Shown here one piece after another: positions 10,960-20,411 of a stretch of 37,224 nt of DNA. The notes below the pieces were generated by a model, which was not told the origin of the DNA, ran no database searches, and worked only from the letters and a program-made list of their open reading frames with translations. The position numbers and the translations under genes are program-made. Position 1 is the first letter of the stretch; each line of letters opens with the position of its first letter. This DNA is from an uncultured Flavobacteriales bacterium (GTDB lineage: Bacteria; Bacteroidota; Bacteroidia; Flavobacteriales; BACL11), in assembly GCA_905479165.1 (NCBI GenBank), contig CAJQLK010000097.1, forward strand, positions 1 to 37,224. The letters are read 5' to 3'.

Positions 10960-12559
10960 CAAAAGAAGACCTTCTGTTTTCTGCCTTATTTTCTCCTAAA
11001 GGTTGAATCTCTCCATAACCTTTAAACCATAGAGTATTTGCAACTTTTGAACTGAGATATTCAAATACTACTTTGGCTCTTTTTTCTGATAGTCTTTGAT
11101 TGTCAAATTCACTACCAACATCATCTGTATGTCCTTGTATTTCAATTTTAAGACTAGGGTTCTTTATAAGGTAGTCAATAAGATTATCAAGCTCAATATA
11201 AGATTCTGAATTTATCTCAGCTGAATTAGATTCAAAACTTACATTTTGTAAGACAACCTCGTCTCCTGCTTTTTGAGAAATAATTTCTTTTTCTAAGTTA
11301 GAAATCTGTTCAGCTTGAACCTGTTTTGGTAACTCAAAAACAAAAATATCTTCTTGCCCATGTCCAGATTGATCAGAAGTATAATAAGCAGTTTTCCCAT
11401 CACTTGCAACTATTAAGGAATTCTCAGAATTATGAGTATTTATTGGAAAGCCCATGTTTTTAGGAGTATTCCATTGCTCATCAGTTTTCGTTCTTCTGCT
11501 TAGAAATAAATCATCACTACCCATACCTACATGCCCATCTGATGCAAAGTAAAGTGTTAAGTTATCAGGATGTAAAAAAGGAGACATTTCTGATTTAGAA
11601 GTATTGATACTACTACCTAGATTTTCTGCTTTTAAGAAACCTTCTTTTGTGATTTCTGAGCGCCAAATATCTTCTTGTCCCTCCCCTCCATTTCTACTAC
11701 TTATAAAGTACAAATATTTTCCATCAGGAGAAAAACAAGCTTGTGATTCCCACTTTTTTGAATTAACATTTTTACCTAAATTATATTCTTTTGTCCAGCC
11801 ATTTTTATCAGAATATTGCCTAATATATAAATCACATCCTCCAATAGAATTATCTCTATCACAAGCAGTATAGACATACATACTACCATCTGCAGAAACT
11901 GTAATTGCACCCTCATTATATTCAGTATTAAAAGGTAATTGACTCACTGATTGTTCGCTTATATCATAAAGAAATAAGTCTTCTTGATCTCTTTCTTTAC
12001 TAGCTTCAATTCTTCTGGTAAATAGCAATTTCTCTCCATCAACAGAAATAGCATTTACATACTCACTCATCTCAGAATTAATAAGTGCTCCAATATTATT
12101 AAACTTAATATCAGTTGGGTTTTTAATTGCCTCAATTGCAAACTTGCAACTTTTCATTTTTAATGAAGTAGCCATTGAAACAATTTGATACTTATCATCA
12201 CTATGATTTAAGGTACTTTTAAGATAGTAAAGAGCATCAGAATAATAGCCATTATTGTAATACAAATCAGCAACCACCTCAATTCCTTTCACATCATTAA
12301 GATTATACTCAGAATATACATTCAGCAAAAATTCAGCTGCTTTCTCAATGTTTTTTTCAGAAGCAAAAATACTTGCTAGCAATAAGTTTGGTTTGTTCCA
12401 CTCAGCACTTTTATTAAGTATTTTAAAAGCTAATTGCTTTGCTTTTTCATTATTTCCTTCATTATAATATTTTACTGCTTTATCATATGTTTTATAATCC
12501 TTCTTTTGTGCAAAGGAAATGGTAGGCAATAAAAATAATATCAGAATAAAAATTCTCAT
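10949..12559 (-). CDS. OmpA-family protein with PD40/WD40-like repeats
   Basis: ORF 536 aa; ACFSPDGKYLYFISSRNGGEGQEDIWRS repeats; C-terminal OmpA motif IEIQGHTDDVGSEFDNQRLSEKRAKVV; 3' end overlaps the convergent upstream gene by 11 bp. Confidence 0.9.
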   Translation of the reverse strand: MRIFILILFLLPTISFAQKKDYKTYDKAVKYYNEGNNEKAKQLAFKILNKSAEWNKPNLLLASIFASEKNIEKAAEFLLNVYSEYNLNDVKGIEVVADLYYNNGYYSDALYYLKSTLNHSDDKYQIVSMATSLKMKSCKFAIEAIKNPTDIKFNNIGALINSEMSEYVNAISVDGEKLLFTRRIEASKERDQEDLFLYDISEQSVSQLPFNTEYNEGAITVSADGSMYVYTACDRDNSIGGCDLYIRQYSDKNGWTKEYNLGKNVNSKKWESQACFSPDGKYLYFISSRNGGEGQEDIWRSEITKEGFLKAENLGSSINTSKSEMSPFLHPDNLTLYFASDGHVGMGSDDLFLSRRTKTDEQWNTPKNMGFPINTHNSENSLIVASDGKTAYYTSDQSGHGQEDIFVFELPKQVQAEQISNLEKEIISQKAGDEVVLQNVSFESNSAEINSESYIELDNLIDYLIKNPSLKIEIQGHTDDVGSEFDNQRLSEKRAKVVFEYLSSKVANTLWFKGYGEIQPLGENKAENRRSSFVIQ

Positions 12560-13188
12560 TAAGGAATATTCATGTATTTATGGCTTTGCAAGGATATTGT
12601 CCAATCTTTATTTTCTTTTACAAAATCAATAATCATTGGGATAACTTGCTCACGCTTACTCCACTCAGCTTGCAAATATAACTTACAATCATCTAGCAAA
12701 GCTCTTTGCTCCTCTGCCCAAATAAAGTCATGTTTATTATTCACTATAATTTTTAACTCATTAGCAAGTGGTTTTATTGCATCTAAAGGGGCTTGCATCT
12801 TTTTAGGAGATAAACACACCCAATCAAAATCACCACTATAAGGATAAGCACCAGAAGTTTCTAAATGAACTTTATAACCTTCATTTTTTAAGGCAGTAGT
12901 AAGTTTTGACATATCCCACATTAAAGGCTCCCCCCCTGTAATTACAACTGTATTCACAGCGTATTCAGCAATGCCCTTAAGTATATCAGCAATGGTAGTT
13001 GGAGGATGCAAATCAGCATTCCAACTTTCTTTTACATCACACCAATGGCAACCAACATCACAACCACCAATTCGCAAAAAATAAGCTGCAGTACCTGAGA
13101 AATATCCTTCCCCTTGTACTGTGTAAAAAGCTTCCATTAATGGAAGCATTTCTCCTTTATCTACTAATGATTTTGTTGATATATCCAT
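12559..13188 (-). CDS. queE: 7-carboxy-7-deazaguanine synthase
   Basis: ORF 209 aa; FYTVQGEGYFSGTAAYFLRIGGCDVGCHWCDVKESW radical-SAM motif, VVITGGEPLMWD; stop overlaps next ATG (TAATG). Confidence 0.9.
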   Translation of the reverse strand: MDISTKSLVDKGEMLPLMEAFYTVQGEGYFSGTAAYFLRIGGCDVGCHWCDVKESWNADLHPPTTIADILKGIAEYAVNTVVITGGEPLMWDMSKLTTALKNEGYKVHLETSGAYPYSGDFDWVCLSPKKMQAPLDAIKPLANELKIIVNNKHDFIWAEEQRALLDDCKLYLQAEWSKREQVIPMIIDFVKENKDWTISLQSHKYMNIP

Positions 13189-13192
13189 TTTA

Positions 13193-13200
13193 CAAAAGTA
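13193..13200 (-). promoter_or_regulatory. -7 box TACTTTTG for queE, near-leaderless spacing
   Basis: Reverse complement of caaaagta, 4 nt from the ATG at 13188. Confidence 0.45.
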
Positions 13201-13293
13201 ACTTAATTTGTTAATGTAATAATTAGATAATGTGCTTATTTCGGATAAGGAAAAAAACTAGTAACAATCAACTAACAACTAGTAACTAACAGC

Positions 13294-13301
13294 TATATTT
13301 G
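13294..13301 (+). promoter_or_regulatory. -7 box TATATTTG upstream of ftcD
   Basis: TAnnTTTG match 21 nt upstream of the ATG. Confidence 0.45.
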
Positions 13302-13322
13302 TCAAAATAAATTTAAAGAAAG

Positions 13323-15017
13323 ATGAGTAAGAAAATTATAGAATGTGTGCCTAACATTTCAGAAGGAAGAGATGAAGATAAAATAAGAATTATCTCGCAA
13401 ATAGTGGAAGAAGTTGATGGTGTGAAACTCCTAAATGTTGATCCGGGAAAAGCAACTAACCGTACGGTAATTACCTTTGTTGGAGAGCCTCAACAAGTAA
13501 TTGATGCTGCCTTCCTTTTGATACAAAAAGCACAGGAACTAATTGATATGAGCAAACACTCAGGAGAACACCCAAGAATGGGAGCTACTGATGTTTGTCC
13601 GCTAGTACCTATTGCAAATATTAGCATGAAAGAAACTGCTAAATGGGCACATAAACTAGGCGAAAGAGTAGGGACAGAGTTAGGAATTCCTGTTTACCAT
13701 TATGAAGCAGCAGCAAAAGAAGAAAAAAGAGTAAACCTTGCAAACTGTCGTCAAGGAGAATATGAAGGCTTATCCAAAAAATTAGTGGATGCGGATTGGA
13801 AGCCAGATTTTGGTCCTGCTGAATTTAACAAAACAGTTGAAAAATCAGGAGCAACAGGTATTTCGGCTCGAGACTTTTTAGTCGCTTATAATGTGAATCT
13901 AAATACTACTTCAACCAGAAGAGCAAATGCAGTAGCTTTTGATATTCGTGAAGGAGGAAGGATTAAAAGAGAAGGAGGAACTCTATTAGGAAAAATAATG
14001 AAAGATGCAGATGGAAATCCTTTAAAAACTCCAGGACTTTTTAAAGCAGTAAAAGGAATTGGCTGGTATATTGAAGAATATGGAGTTGCACAAATTTCTT
14101 ACAACTTAACTGACATTAACATCTCTCCTTTACATGAAGTATTTGACAAAACTTGTGAGCGTGCAATCGTTAGAGGTATGAGAGTAACAGGATCAGAATT
14201 AATTGGTTTAGTTCCTAAAAAAGTATTGATTGATGCTGGAAAACACTACCTTAAAAAACAAGAACGCTCTACAGGAATTAGCGAAAGTGAAATAATTAAA
14301 ATCGCGATTAAAACTTTAGGATTAGATGAATTAACCCCTTTTATCGCTGAAGAAAGAATAATAGAATACATGTTGGAAAGTGATGCCAACAAGCTACTTG
14401 TAAACATGAGCCTTACTGGTTTTGCAAACGAAACAGCAAGTGAAAGTCCTGCTCCAGGTGGAGGTTCTATTGCTGCTTATTGTGGAGCTATGGGAATTTC
14501 ATTAGGGGCAATGGTTGCGAACCTTTCTGCACATAAAAGAGGTTGGGATAACAGATGGGAAAAATTCTCAGAATGGGCAGAAAAAGGAATGGCTTACCAA
14601 AATACTTTGTTGGACTTAGTAGATGAGGATACCAATGCCTTTAATAAAATTATGGATGCTTTCCGTTTACCAAAAGATACTGAAGCGAATAATATAAAGA
14701 GACAAGAAGCAATACAAGCAGCAACCCAATATGCTATTACTACTCCTTTCAAGGTTATGGAAACAGCTTACAACTCAATGGAGGTAATGAAGGCCATGGC
14801 TGAATTTGGAAATCCTAATTCGGTAACAGATGCTGGGGTTGGTGCACTGTGTGCTAGAACTGCTGTAATTGGTGCTTTCCTGAATGTTAAAATTAACTGT
14901 GGCGATTGTGAGGACAAAGACTTTGTAGCTGATATTTTAGATAGAGGACAACAATTAGTTAATGATGCTTGTGCTTTGGAAGATGAGATTATGAAAATTA
15001 CGAATTCGAAAATATAA
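13323..15017 (+). CDS. ftcD: Bifunctional glutamate formimidoyltransferase / formimidotetrahydrofolate cyclodeaminase
   Basis: ORF 564 aa; IIECVPNISEGRD N-terminus and cyclodeaminase ASESPAPGGGSIAAYCGAMG C-terminal domain. Confidence 0.93.
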   Translation: MSKKIIECVPNISEGRDEDKIRIISQIVEEVDGVKLLNVDPGKATNRTVITFVGEPQQVIDAAFLLIQKAQELIDMSKHSGEHPRMGATDVCPLVPIANISMKETAKWAHKLGERVGTELGIPVYHYEAAAKEEKRVNLANCRQGEYEGLSKKLVDADWKPDFGPAEFNKTVEKSGATGISARDFLVAYNVNLNTTSTRRANAVAFDIREGGRIKREGGTLLGKIMKDADGNPLKTPGLFKAVKGIGWYIEEYGVAQISYNLTDINISPLHEVFDKTCERAIVRGMRVTGSELIGLVPKKVLIDAGKHYLKKQERSTGISESEIIKIAIKTLGLDELTPFIAEERIIEYMLESDANKLLVNMSLTGFANETASESPAPGGGSIAAYCGAMGISLGAMVANLSAHKRGWDNRWEKFSEWAEKGMAYQNTLLDLVDEDTNAFNKIMDAFRLPKDTEANNIKRQEAIQAATQYAITTPFKVMETAYNSMEVMKAMAEFGNPNSVTDAGVGALCARTAVIGAFLNVKINCGDCEDKDFVADILDRGQQLVNDACALEDEIMKITNSKI

Positions 15018-15022
15018 AAACT

Positions 15023-15364
15023 ATGTCAGAAGAAATGAAAGCTTGCCCAATATGTGAATCTCCTTATGGATATTGTACAGGTTTTGATTCCTACACTTGC
15101 CCAGAATGTTCAAATGAATGGAGTCCTAAGGAAGTAGAAATGGAAGGAGGAATAGTGGTATTGGACAGCAATGGAACTCGTTTACAAATTGGTGATAGCG
15201 TTATTGTTATCAAAAACCTTCCTGTAAAAGGTGCTCCTAAAACAGTAAAATCAGGTACTAAAGTAAAAAATATCCGCCTAACTGAAGGAGAACATAACAT
15301 CAACTGTAAAATTGATGGATTTGGTTCAATGCAACTGAAATCAGAATTTGTAAAGAAAGGTTAA
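15023..15364 (+). CDS. PhnA/YjdM-like zinc-ribbon protein
   Basis: ORF 113 aa; CPICESPYGYCTGFDSYTCPECSNEW, LQIGDSVIVIKNLPVKG. Confidence 0.88.
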   Translation: MSEEMKACPICESPYGYCTGFDSYTCPECSNEWSPKEVEMEGGIVVLDSNGTRLQIGDSVIVIKNLPVKGAPKTVKSGTKVKNIRLTEGEHNINCKIDGFGSMQLKSEFVKKG

Positions 15365-15365
15365 T

Positions 15366-16280
15366 ATGCCCGAAACCAAAAAACCAACTCTACACCCTAG
15401 AAACAAAAACAAAGGTCAGTATGATTTAAAGGCTTTAATAAAAGTTAATCCGGATTTAGCAAAGTATATAAAAACAAATAAGCTTGGAATAGATACTATT
15501 GACTTTACTAATCCTATTGCCGTAAAGCTACTTAACAAATCATTATTGAATCATTATTACGGAATTCAATTCTGGAAATTTCCTGACACTAACCTTTGCC
15601 CACCTATCCCAGGTAGAGCAGATTACATACACTACATGGCTGATTTACTGGGGAAAAATGACAACATTACTTGTTTGGATATTGGTGTTGGTGCAAGTTG
15701 TATTTACCCTATAATTGGGATAAGTGAATACAACTGGAATTTTATTGCATCCGATATTGACAGGAAATCAATTGCAACAGCTAAAAAAATAGTAAACTCA
15801 AATCCTAGCTTAAAAGACAAAGTTGACTTCCGTTTTCAAGAAAATAAAAACCAAATCTTTAAAGGTATTATTAATGAAGATGATAAAATGGACATAACAA
15901 TTTGCAACCCTCCATTTCATGCTTCAAAAAAAGATGCAGAAAAAGGAAGTATGCGAAAAGTAAGGAACCTTACAGGTGAAAAATTAAAAATAGTACAGCT
16001 TAACTTTTCTGGAATGGTAGATGAAATGATTTATGAAGGAGGAGAAAATCAGTTTATACAGAATATGATTATTGAAAGTGTAAACTATGCTGAAAACTGC
16101 CTATGGTTTAGCTCCTTAGTTTCCAATGAAAGAAACTTAAATAGGTTTTACAGTTCATTGGAAAAATATGGAGCAAAAGATGTAAAGACAATTCACATGA
16201 CTACAGCTAATAAAATTAGTAGAATTGTTGCTTGGACTTTCCAATCAGAAGAAAAGCAGAAACAATGGAAAAAGAAATAA
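15366..16280 (+). CDS. rlmF: 23S rRNA (adenine(1618)-N(6))-methyltransferase
   Basis: ORF 304 aa; LHPRNKNKGQYDLKAL, LDIGVGASCIYPIIG, TICNPPFHAS. Confidence 0.92.
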   Translation: MPETKKPTLHPRNKNKGQYDLKALIKVNPDLAKYIKTNKLGIDTIDFTNPIAVKLLNKSLLNHYYGIQFWKFPDTNLCPPIPGRADYIHYMADLLGKNDNITCLDIGVGASCIYPIIGISEYNWNFIASDIDRKSIATAKKIVNSNPSLKDKVDFRFQENKNQIFKGIINEDDKMDITICNPPFHASKKDAEKGSMRKVRNLTGEKLKIVQLNFSGMVDEMIYEGGENQFIQNMIIESVNYAENCLWFSSLVSNERNLNRFYSSLEKYGAKDVKTIHMTTANKISRIVAWTFQSEEKQKQWKKK

Positions 16281-16369
16281 CTAATTTCTTCTTTTTAACA
16301 TCTTTACGCAAAGTATGAGCTGGAAAATAAAAATACTATGCTTAGCATAAGACTTTATTTTTAACTAAT

Positions 16370-16377
16370 TATCTTTG
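16370..16377 (+). promoter_or_regulatory. -7 box TATCTTTG upstream of lipoprotein gene
   Basis: TAnnTTTG match 28 nt upstream of the ATG. Confidence 0.45.
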
Positions 16378-16405
16378 CAACATACTAACCAATACATATT
16401 TATTA

Positions 16406-16972
16406 ATGAAAAAAATATTTTACACTTTATTAACCGTTTCTATCATCTTTGCTGCCTGCAAAAAGGAAGAGGAAAACTCTATTGCTGCACCAACTGTTGG
16501 AATTGTAGGAGGAGCTTGGATTACAGACTCTGAAGAAATAACAATGCATGCAGTAGTTTCTATGGGTGGTATAGTTGTGATGGACACAACTATTACTGAA
16601 ATAGAAACAAATCAAGATTCAATGGAGACTGTAATACAAAAATTCTGGGACAATGGTGATTTTAACGCATGGGACAATAATAATAATCTTGTTGATATTG
16701 GTACTTGGGTGCAATCAGGCACTACTGTAACCATAACAACAGATACGGTAATTGTTGGGGAAATAATATCAGTAACTAAAACAAATTTAGTACATACAGT
16801 TGAAGGTACTGATAATTTTACTGAAGATGGTCTTGATTATGATGTCGACTATACTTTCACAGCCAATCATACTAGAGATGAAAATGGATTTACTACTAAC
16901 AACACAAACCAAAGAAAAGAAAATACTTCTTGGATTAACAAAAGAAGATTAATGAATATTATTAAGCGTTAA
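16406..16972 (+). CDS. Putative lipoprotein, lipocalin-like
   Basis: ORF 188 aa; MKKIFYTLLTVSIIFAACKKEEE lipobox. Confidence 0.7.
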   Translation: MKKIFYTLLTVSIIFAACKKEEENSIAAPTVGIVGGAWITDSEEITMHAVVSMGGIVVMDTTITEIETNQDSMETVIQKFWDNGDFNAWDNNNNLVDIGTWVQSGTTVTITTDTVIVGEIISVTKTNLVHTVEGTDNFTEDGLDYDVDYTFTANHTRDENGFTTNNTNQRKENTSWINKRRLMNIIKR

Positions 16973-17008
16973 TTTCAAACAAATAAGCAACCTCTGTGCT
17001 TACATCAT

Positions 17009-17044
17009 AAAAAGGAATGTCCAAACTAAGGCATTCCTTTTTTA
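17009..17044. terminator. Bidirectional rho-independent terminator between convergent genes
   Basis: AAAGGAATG (17011-17019) pairs with CATTCCTTT (17032-17040), with A/T tracts on both sides. Confidence 0.8.
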
Positions 17045-17869
17045 TTTGTTCGCTTTTGGTTTTAGATACTGATGAATTAATACTTTTTGTAATTTGGTAG
17101 AATGTTCGAAAGAAAAGAACTCAGTTTCTTCAACTCTTTTAACAGGAATAATACCACTTACAGCATTAGTAATAAATATTTCATCTGCATTTAAAATTAC
17201 TTTTTTTGATAAGGAATTTTCAATTACATTCTCATTATTCAAAACCCATCCCCTCATGGCACCGCTTACACACCCATCACTTAAAGCAGGAGTATAAATA
17301 ATATCTTCTTTAACTATAAAAATATTAGAGTTGGAACATTCAATCACTTTATCATCCGTGTTAAATAAAATAGCATTTTCAAAATTATTCTCTCTTGCAT
17401 AAATTGATGACAATACATAAACTAATGCATTACATGATTTAATTGTTGAAAGCTTATTTTTGGTTTTAATCTCATCAGTATAAAAACAAAGTTTAACTGG
17501 TTTTACAACATTAAACCCTTCTCCTTTATTTGTGATAATTAAAAGATTTACTTCTGATGAAAATGGTAAATATTTTCCTTTAGAATCTCTACTAAAATGT
17601 AATTTGACCGTACCATTAAAAATTTTGTTCTTTATAAGCAGTGTTTCTATAACTCTACTGAGTTCCTTCTCGCCATAATTAAAATCTAATGATAAAATAG
17701 AACAAGATTCTATTATCCTTAAATAATGAACAGAGAAATTAAAAATATTAGAATTTATAATCTTAACGGTCTCAAAAAAACCATCACCATAATTAAATGC
17801 TCTGTTTTCAATTGAAATTTTCACATCACTTGAATCAACATATTCTGAATTATAAAATACAATACTCAT
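17042..17869 (-). CDS. Class IV aminotransferase (branched-chain aminotransferase / ADC lyase-like)
   Basis: ORF 275 aa; NRAFNYGDGFFETVKI, SCNALVYVLSSIYA, ECSNSNIFIVKEDIIYTPALSDGCVSGAMR. Confidence 0.88.
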   Translation of the reverse strand: MSIVFYNSEYVDSSDVKISIENRAFNYGDGFFETVKIINSNIFNFSVHYLRIIESCSILSLDFNYGEKELSRVIETLLIKNKIFNGTVKLHFSRDSKGKYLPFSSEVNLLIITNKGEGFNVVKPVKLCFYTDEIKTKNKLSTIKSCNALVYVLSSIYARENNFENAILFNTDDKVIECSNSNIFIVKEDIIYTPALSDGCVSGAMRGWVLNNENVIENSLSKKVILNADEIFITNAVSGIIPVKRVEETEFFSFEHSTKLQKVLIHQYLKPKANK

Positions 17870-17893
17870 ACAAAATTATTAGAAATGCGAACT

Positions 17894-17926
17894 TATAAAA
17901 AAAGCCGAGCAAATGCTCAGCTTTTC
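17894..17926 (-). terminator. Rho-independent terminator of sucD
   Basis: Minus strand AAAGCTGAGCA-TT-TGCTCGGCTTTTTTT; 11-bp stem with one mismatch plus T tract. Confidence 0.8.
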
Positions 17927-17946
17927 TTTAATAAATTCAAATTTCA

Positions 17947-18825
17947 CTAAGCTGTAACACCCATTTTATCAGCCATTAATTTTCCAATTTCAGCAGGAGA
18001 TTCAGCAACAGTAATTCCACATTCTCTCATAATAGCCATCTTAGCTTCAGCAGTATCTTCAGCACCACCAACAATTGCACCAGCATGTCCCATTGTTCTT
18101 CCTGCTGGAGCAGTTTGCCCAGCAATAAATCCAACTACTGGCTTAGTACCATTCGCTTTAATCCATTTAGCAGCATCAGCTTCTAATTGTCCACCAATTT
18201 CACCAATCATAATAATTCCATCAGTTTCTGGGTCATTCATAAAAAGCTCAACAGCTTCCCTAGTAGTTGTTCCAATAATTGGATCACCACCAATACCAAT
18301 TGCAGTTGAGATTCCCATACCTGCTTTTACCACTTGATCAGCAGCTTCATAAGTTAAAGTTCCTGATTTTGATACAACACCAATTCTACCTTTTTTGAAA
18401 ACAAAACCTGGCATAATACCACATTTTGCTTCATCAGGTGTAATAACACCAGGACAGTTAGGCCCTACTAATCTACAATCCTTATCAGATAGATATTCTT
18501 TAACAATAATCATATCTCTTGTAGGAATTCCTTCTGTAATACAAATGATTACTTTTATTCCTGCCTCAGCAGCTTCCATAATTGCATCAGCAGCAAATGC
18601 TGGTGGTACAAATATCATTGAAGTATTAGCACCTGCTTTTTCAACAGCCTCAGTTACTGTATTAAAAACAGGTCTATCTAAATGAACTTGACCTCCTTTT
18701 CCAGGAGTAACACCCCCTACTACATTTGTTCCGTACTCAATCATTTGTCCTGCATGAAAAGTTCCTTCAGTTCCTGTAAAACCTTGTACAATTATTTTTG
18801 AATCCTTATTAACTAATACGCTCAT
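17947..18825 (-). CDS. sucD: Succinyl-CoA synthetase alpha subunit
   Basis: Supplied ORF begins at 19056, but the conserved start is [24 protein letters not shown] at 18825; GHAGAIVGG motif. Confidence 0.95.
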   Translation of the reverse strand: MSVLVNKDSKIIVQGFTGTEGTFHAGQMIEYGTNVVGGVTPGKGGQVHLDRPVFNTVTEAVEKAGANTSMIFVPPAFAADAIMEAAEAGIKVIICITEGIPTRDMIIVKEYLSDKDCRLVGPNCPGVITPDEAKCGIMPGFVFKKGRIGVVSKSGTLTYEAADQVVKAGMGISTAIGIGGDPIIGTTTREAVELFMNDPETDGIIMIGEIGGQLEADAAKWIKANGTKPVVGFIAGQTAPAGRTMGHAGAIVGGAEDTAEAKMAIMRECGITVAESPAEIGKLMADKMGVTA

Positions 18826-18849
18826 TGATTTGTTTTTTAATTTGGGTTG

Positions 18850-18857
18850 CAAAATTA
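18850..18857 (-). promoter_or_regulatory. -7 box TAATTTTG for sucD
   Basis: Reverse complement of caaaatta, 24 nt upstream of the sucD ATG; divergent to the mnmE promoter. Confidence 0.4.
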
Positions 18858-18889
18858 GAACATTATGGCTATTAACAAAGGATTTTAAA

Positions 18890-18897
18890 TACTTTTG
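18890..18897 (+). promoter_or_regulatory. -7 box TACTTTTG for mnmE, near-leaderless
   Basis: TAnnTTTG match 4 nt upstream of the ATG at 18902. Confidence 0.45.
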
Positions 18898-18901
18898 CAG
18901 C

Positions 18902-20259
18902 ATGAATAATTTATTGCAGGAAGATACTATTTGTGCACTAGCTACAGGAGGGGGTTTAAGTGCTATTGCTATCTTAAGATTATCAGGAAAAGAAGCTGTA
19001 AAAATTACAAATGCTGTTTTTAGCAAAGATATTTTAGCTTCAAAATCCCATACCATTCATTTTGGAACAATATCCGATAGCACTAAAATTATTGATGAAG
19101 TATTAGTTAGCATTTTTAAAGATGGAAAATCATATACAGGAGAGGAAACAGTAGAAATATCATGCCATGGCTCTACTTTTATACAGAATAAATTATTGCA
19201 ACTATTCATAACTGAAGGATGTAGAATGGCAACTGCTGGTGAGTTTACTATGCGAGCTTTCAGAAACGGAAAATTAGATTTATCACAAGCAGAATCAGTT
19301 GCTGACTTAATAGCTTCAGAAAGTGAAGCTGCCCACCAAACTGCACTAAAACAACTAAGAGGAGGATTTTCAAACAAACTACAAGAACTAAGAACAAAAC
19401 TCATTGATTTTGCAAGTTAATAGAACTTGAACTTGACTTTTCAGAAGAAGATGTTGAGTTTGCCGATAGAAAACAATTTGAAACTCTATTAGCTGCTATA
19501 AAAGAAGCATTAGAGAAATTAGTTCAATCGTTTAAATTAGGGAATGTAATTAAAAACGGAATTCCAGTTGCTATCTTAGGAGCACCAAATGTGGGAAAAT
19601 CTACCCTATTGAATACGCTACTGAATGAAGATAAAGCAATTGTATCTGATATTGCAGGAACTACCCGTGATGCTATTGAAGACGAACTAAATATTGAAGG
19701 TTTTAAATTCCGATTTATAGATACAGCAGGAATTAGGGAAACTACTGATACTGTTGAAAATTTAGGAATTAAAAAATCATTAGAAAAAGCAGGAATAGCA
19801 AATATTATTTTATTCCTCATTGATGCTGATGCTGACTTAGACTATCAATTGCTAGAGTTAGAAAAAATAAAAACTAGTGCTGGTGATAAATTATTACTAG
19901 TGATTAATAAAATAGACTTAAACCCTGATATTAAGGATAACTTTAAAGATGCTCTTTTCATTTCAGCAAAGAAGGATGAGGGCATTAAAATACTTAAAGA
20001 AAGGTTGTTAACTTTTGTAAATACGGAACAACTTTCCAATAATGAAACGATAGTAACTAACCTTAGGCATTATGAGGAATTACAACTTACATTACACGAA
20101 ATCAATTCAATTATTAATGGGTTAAATTCTGGATTAACAGGCGACTTTTTAGCCGTCAATATCCGTCAATCTCTCTTTCATTTAGGAAGCATAACTGGGG
20201 AAGTTACTACCGACACCCTACTCGGTAATATTTTTGGAAAGTTCTGTATCGGAAAGTAA
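18902..20259 (+). pseudogene. mnmE: tRNA uridine-5-carboxymethylaminomethyl GTPase MnmE, interrupted by a 1-nt frameshift (mutation or sequence error)
   Basis: N-terminal part 18902-19420 ([29 protein letters not shown]...LIDFAS*) and C-terminal part in another frame from ~19420 (LIELELDFSEEDVEFADR...VAILGAPNVGKSTLLN...KFCIGK*). Restoring one T at 19417/19418 rejoins the conserved FASLIELELDFSEEDV. Confidence 0.92.
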
Positions 20260-20303
20260 CGTTATTTGCTTTTATTATCCATTTTACTACTTATCCTCAG
20301 GTA
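20242..20303 (+). repeat. Left attachment repeat (attL): end of mnmE plus 44 bp downstream
   Basis: TTCTGTATCGGAAAGTAACGTTATTTGCTTTTATTATCCATTTTACTACTTATCCTCAGGTA; 61/62 identical to 27329-27390. Confidence 0.92.
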
Positions 20304-20355
20304 CATTAACCATTATTTACTGACAAGTTGATAAGTAGCTGCTTTTGTTTGCTAT

Positions 20356-20411
20356 TTTTTTGTTGCTGATTTTTAATTTTATTCATATTAATCAAAAACA
20401 GCAACAAAAAA
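20356..20411. repeat. Inverted repeat TTTTTTGTTGCTGATTTTT ... AAAAACAGCAACAAAAAA immediately before int (candidate integrase arm sites or int regulatory hairpin)
   Basis: Arms 20356-20374 and 20394-20411; the same motif recurs at 27246-27262. Confidence 0.7.

Noticed and set aside
18826-19056. N-terminal 77-residue extension of the sucD ORF
   Set aside because: Overlaps the start of mnmE and the divergent promoters; SucD homologues start at [11 protein letters not shown].
19409-19425. Programmed -1 frameshift in mnmE
   Set aside because: A -1 slip would restore the protein, but there is no canonical X XXY YYZ slippery heptamer and no known MnmE recoding; mutation or sequence error is simpler.
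20345-20410. Upstream TTG start of the integrase ORF (MFAIFLLLIF...)
   Set aside because: Lies in the inverted-repeat regulatory region; the conserved arm-binding domain starts at ATG 20411.
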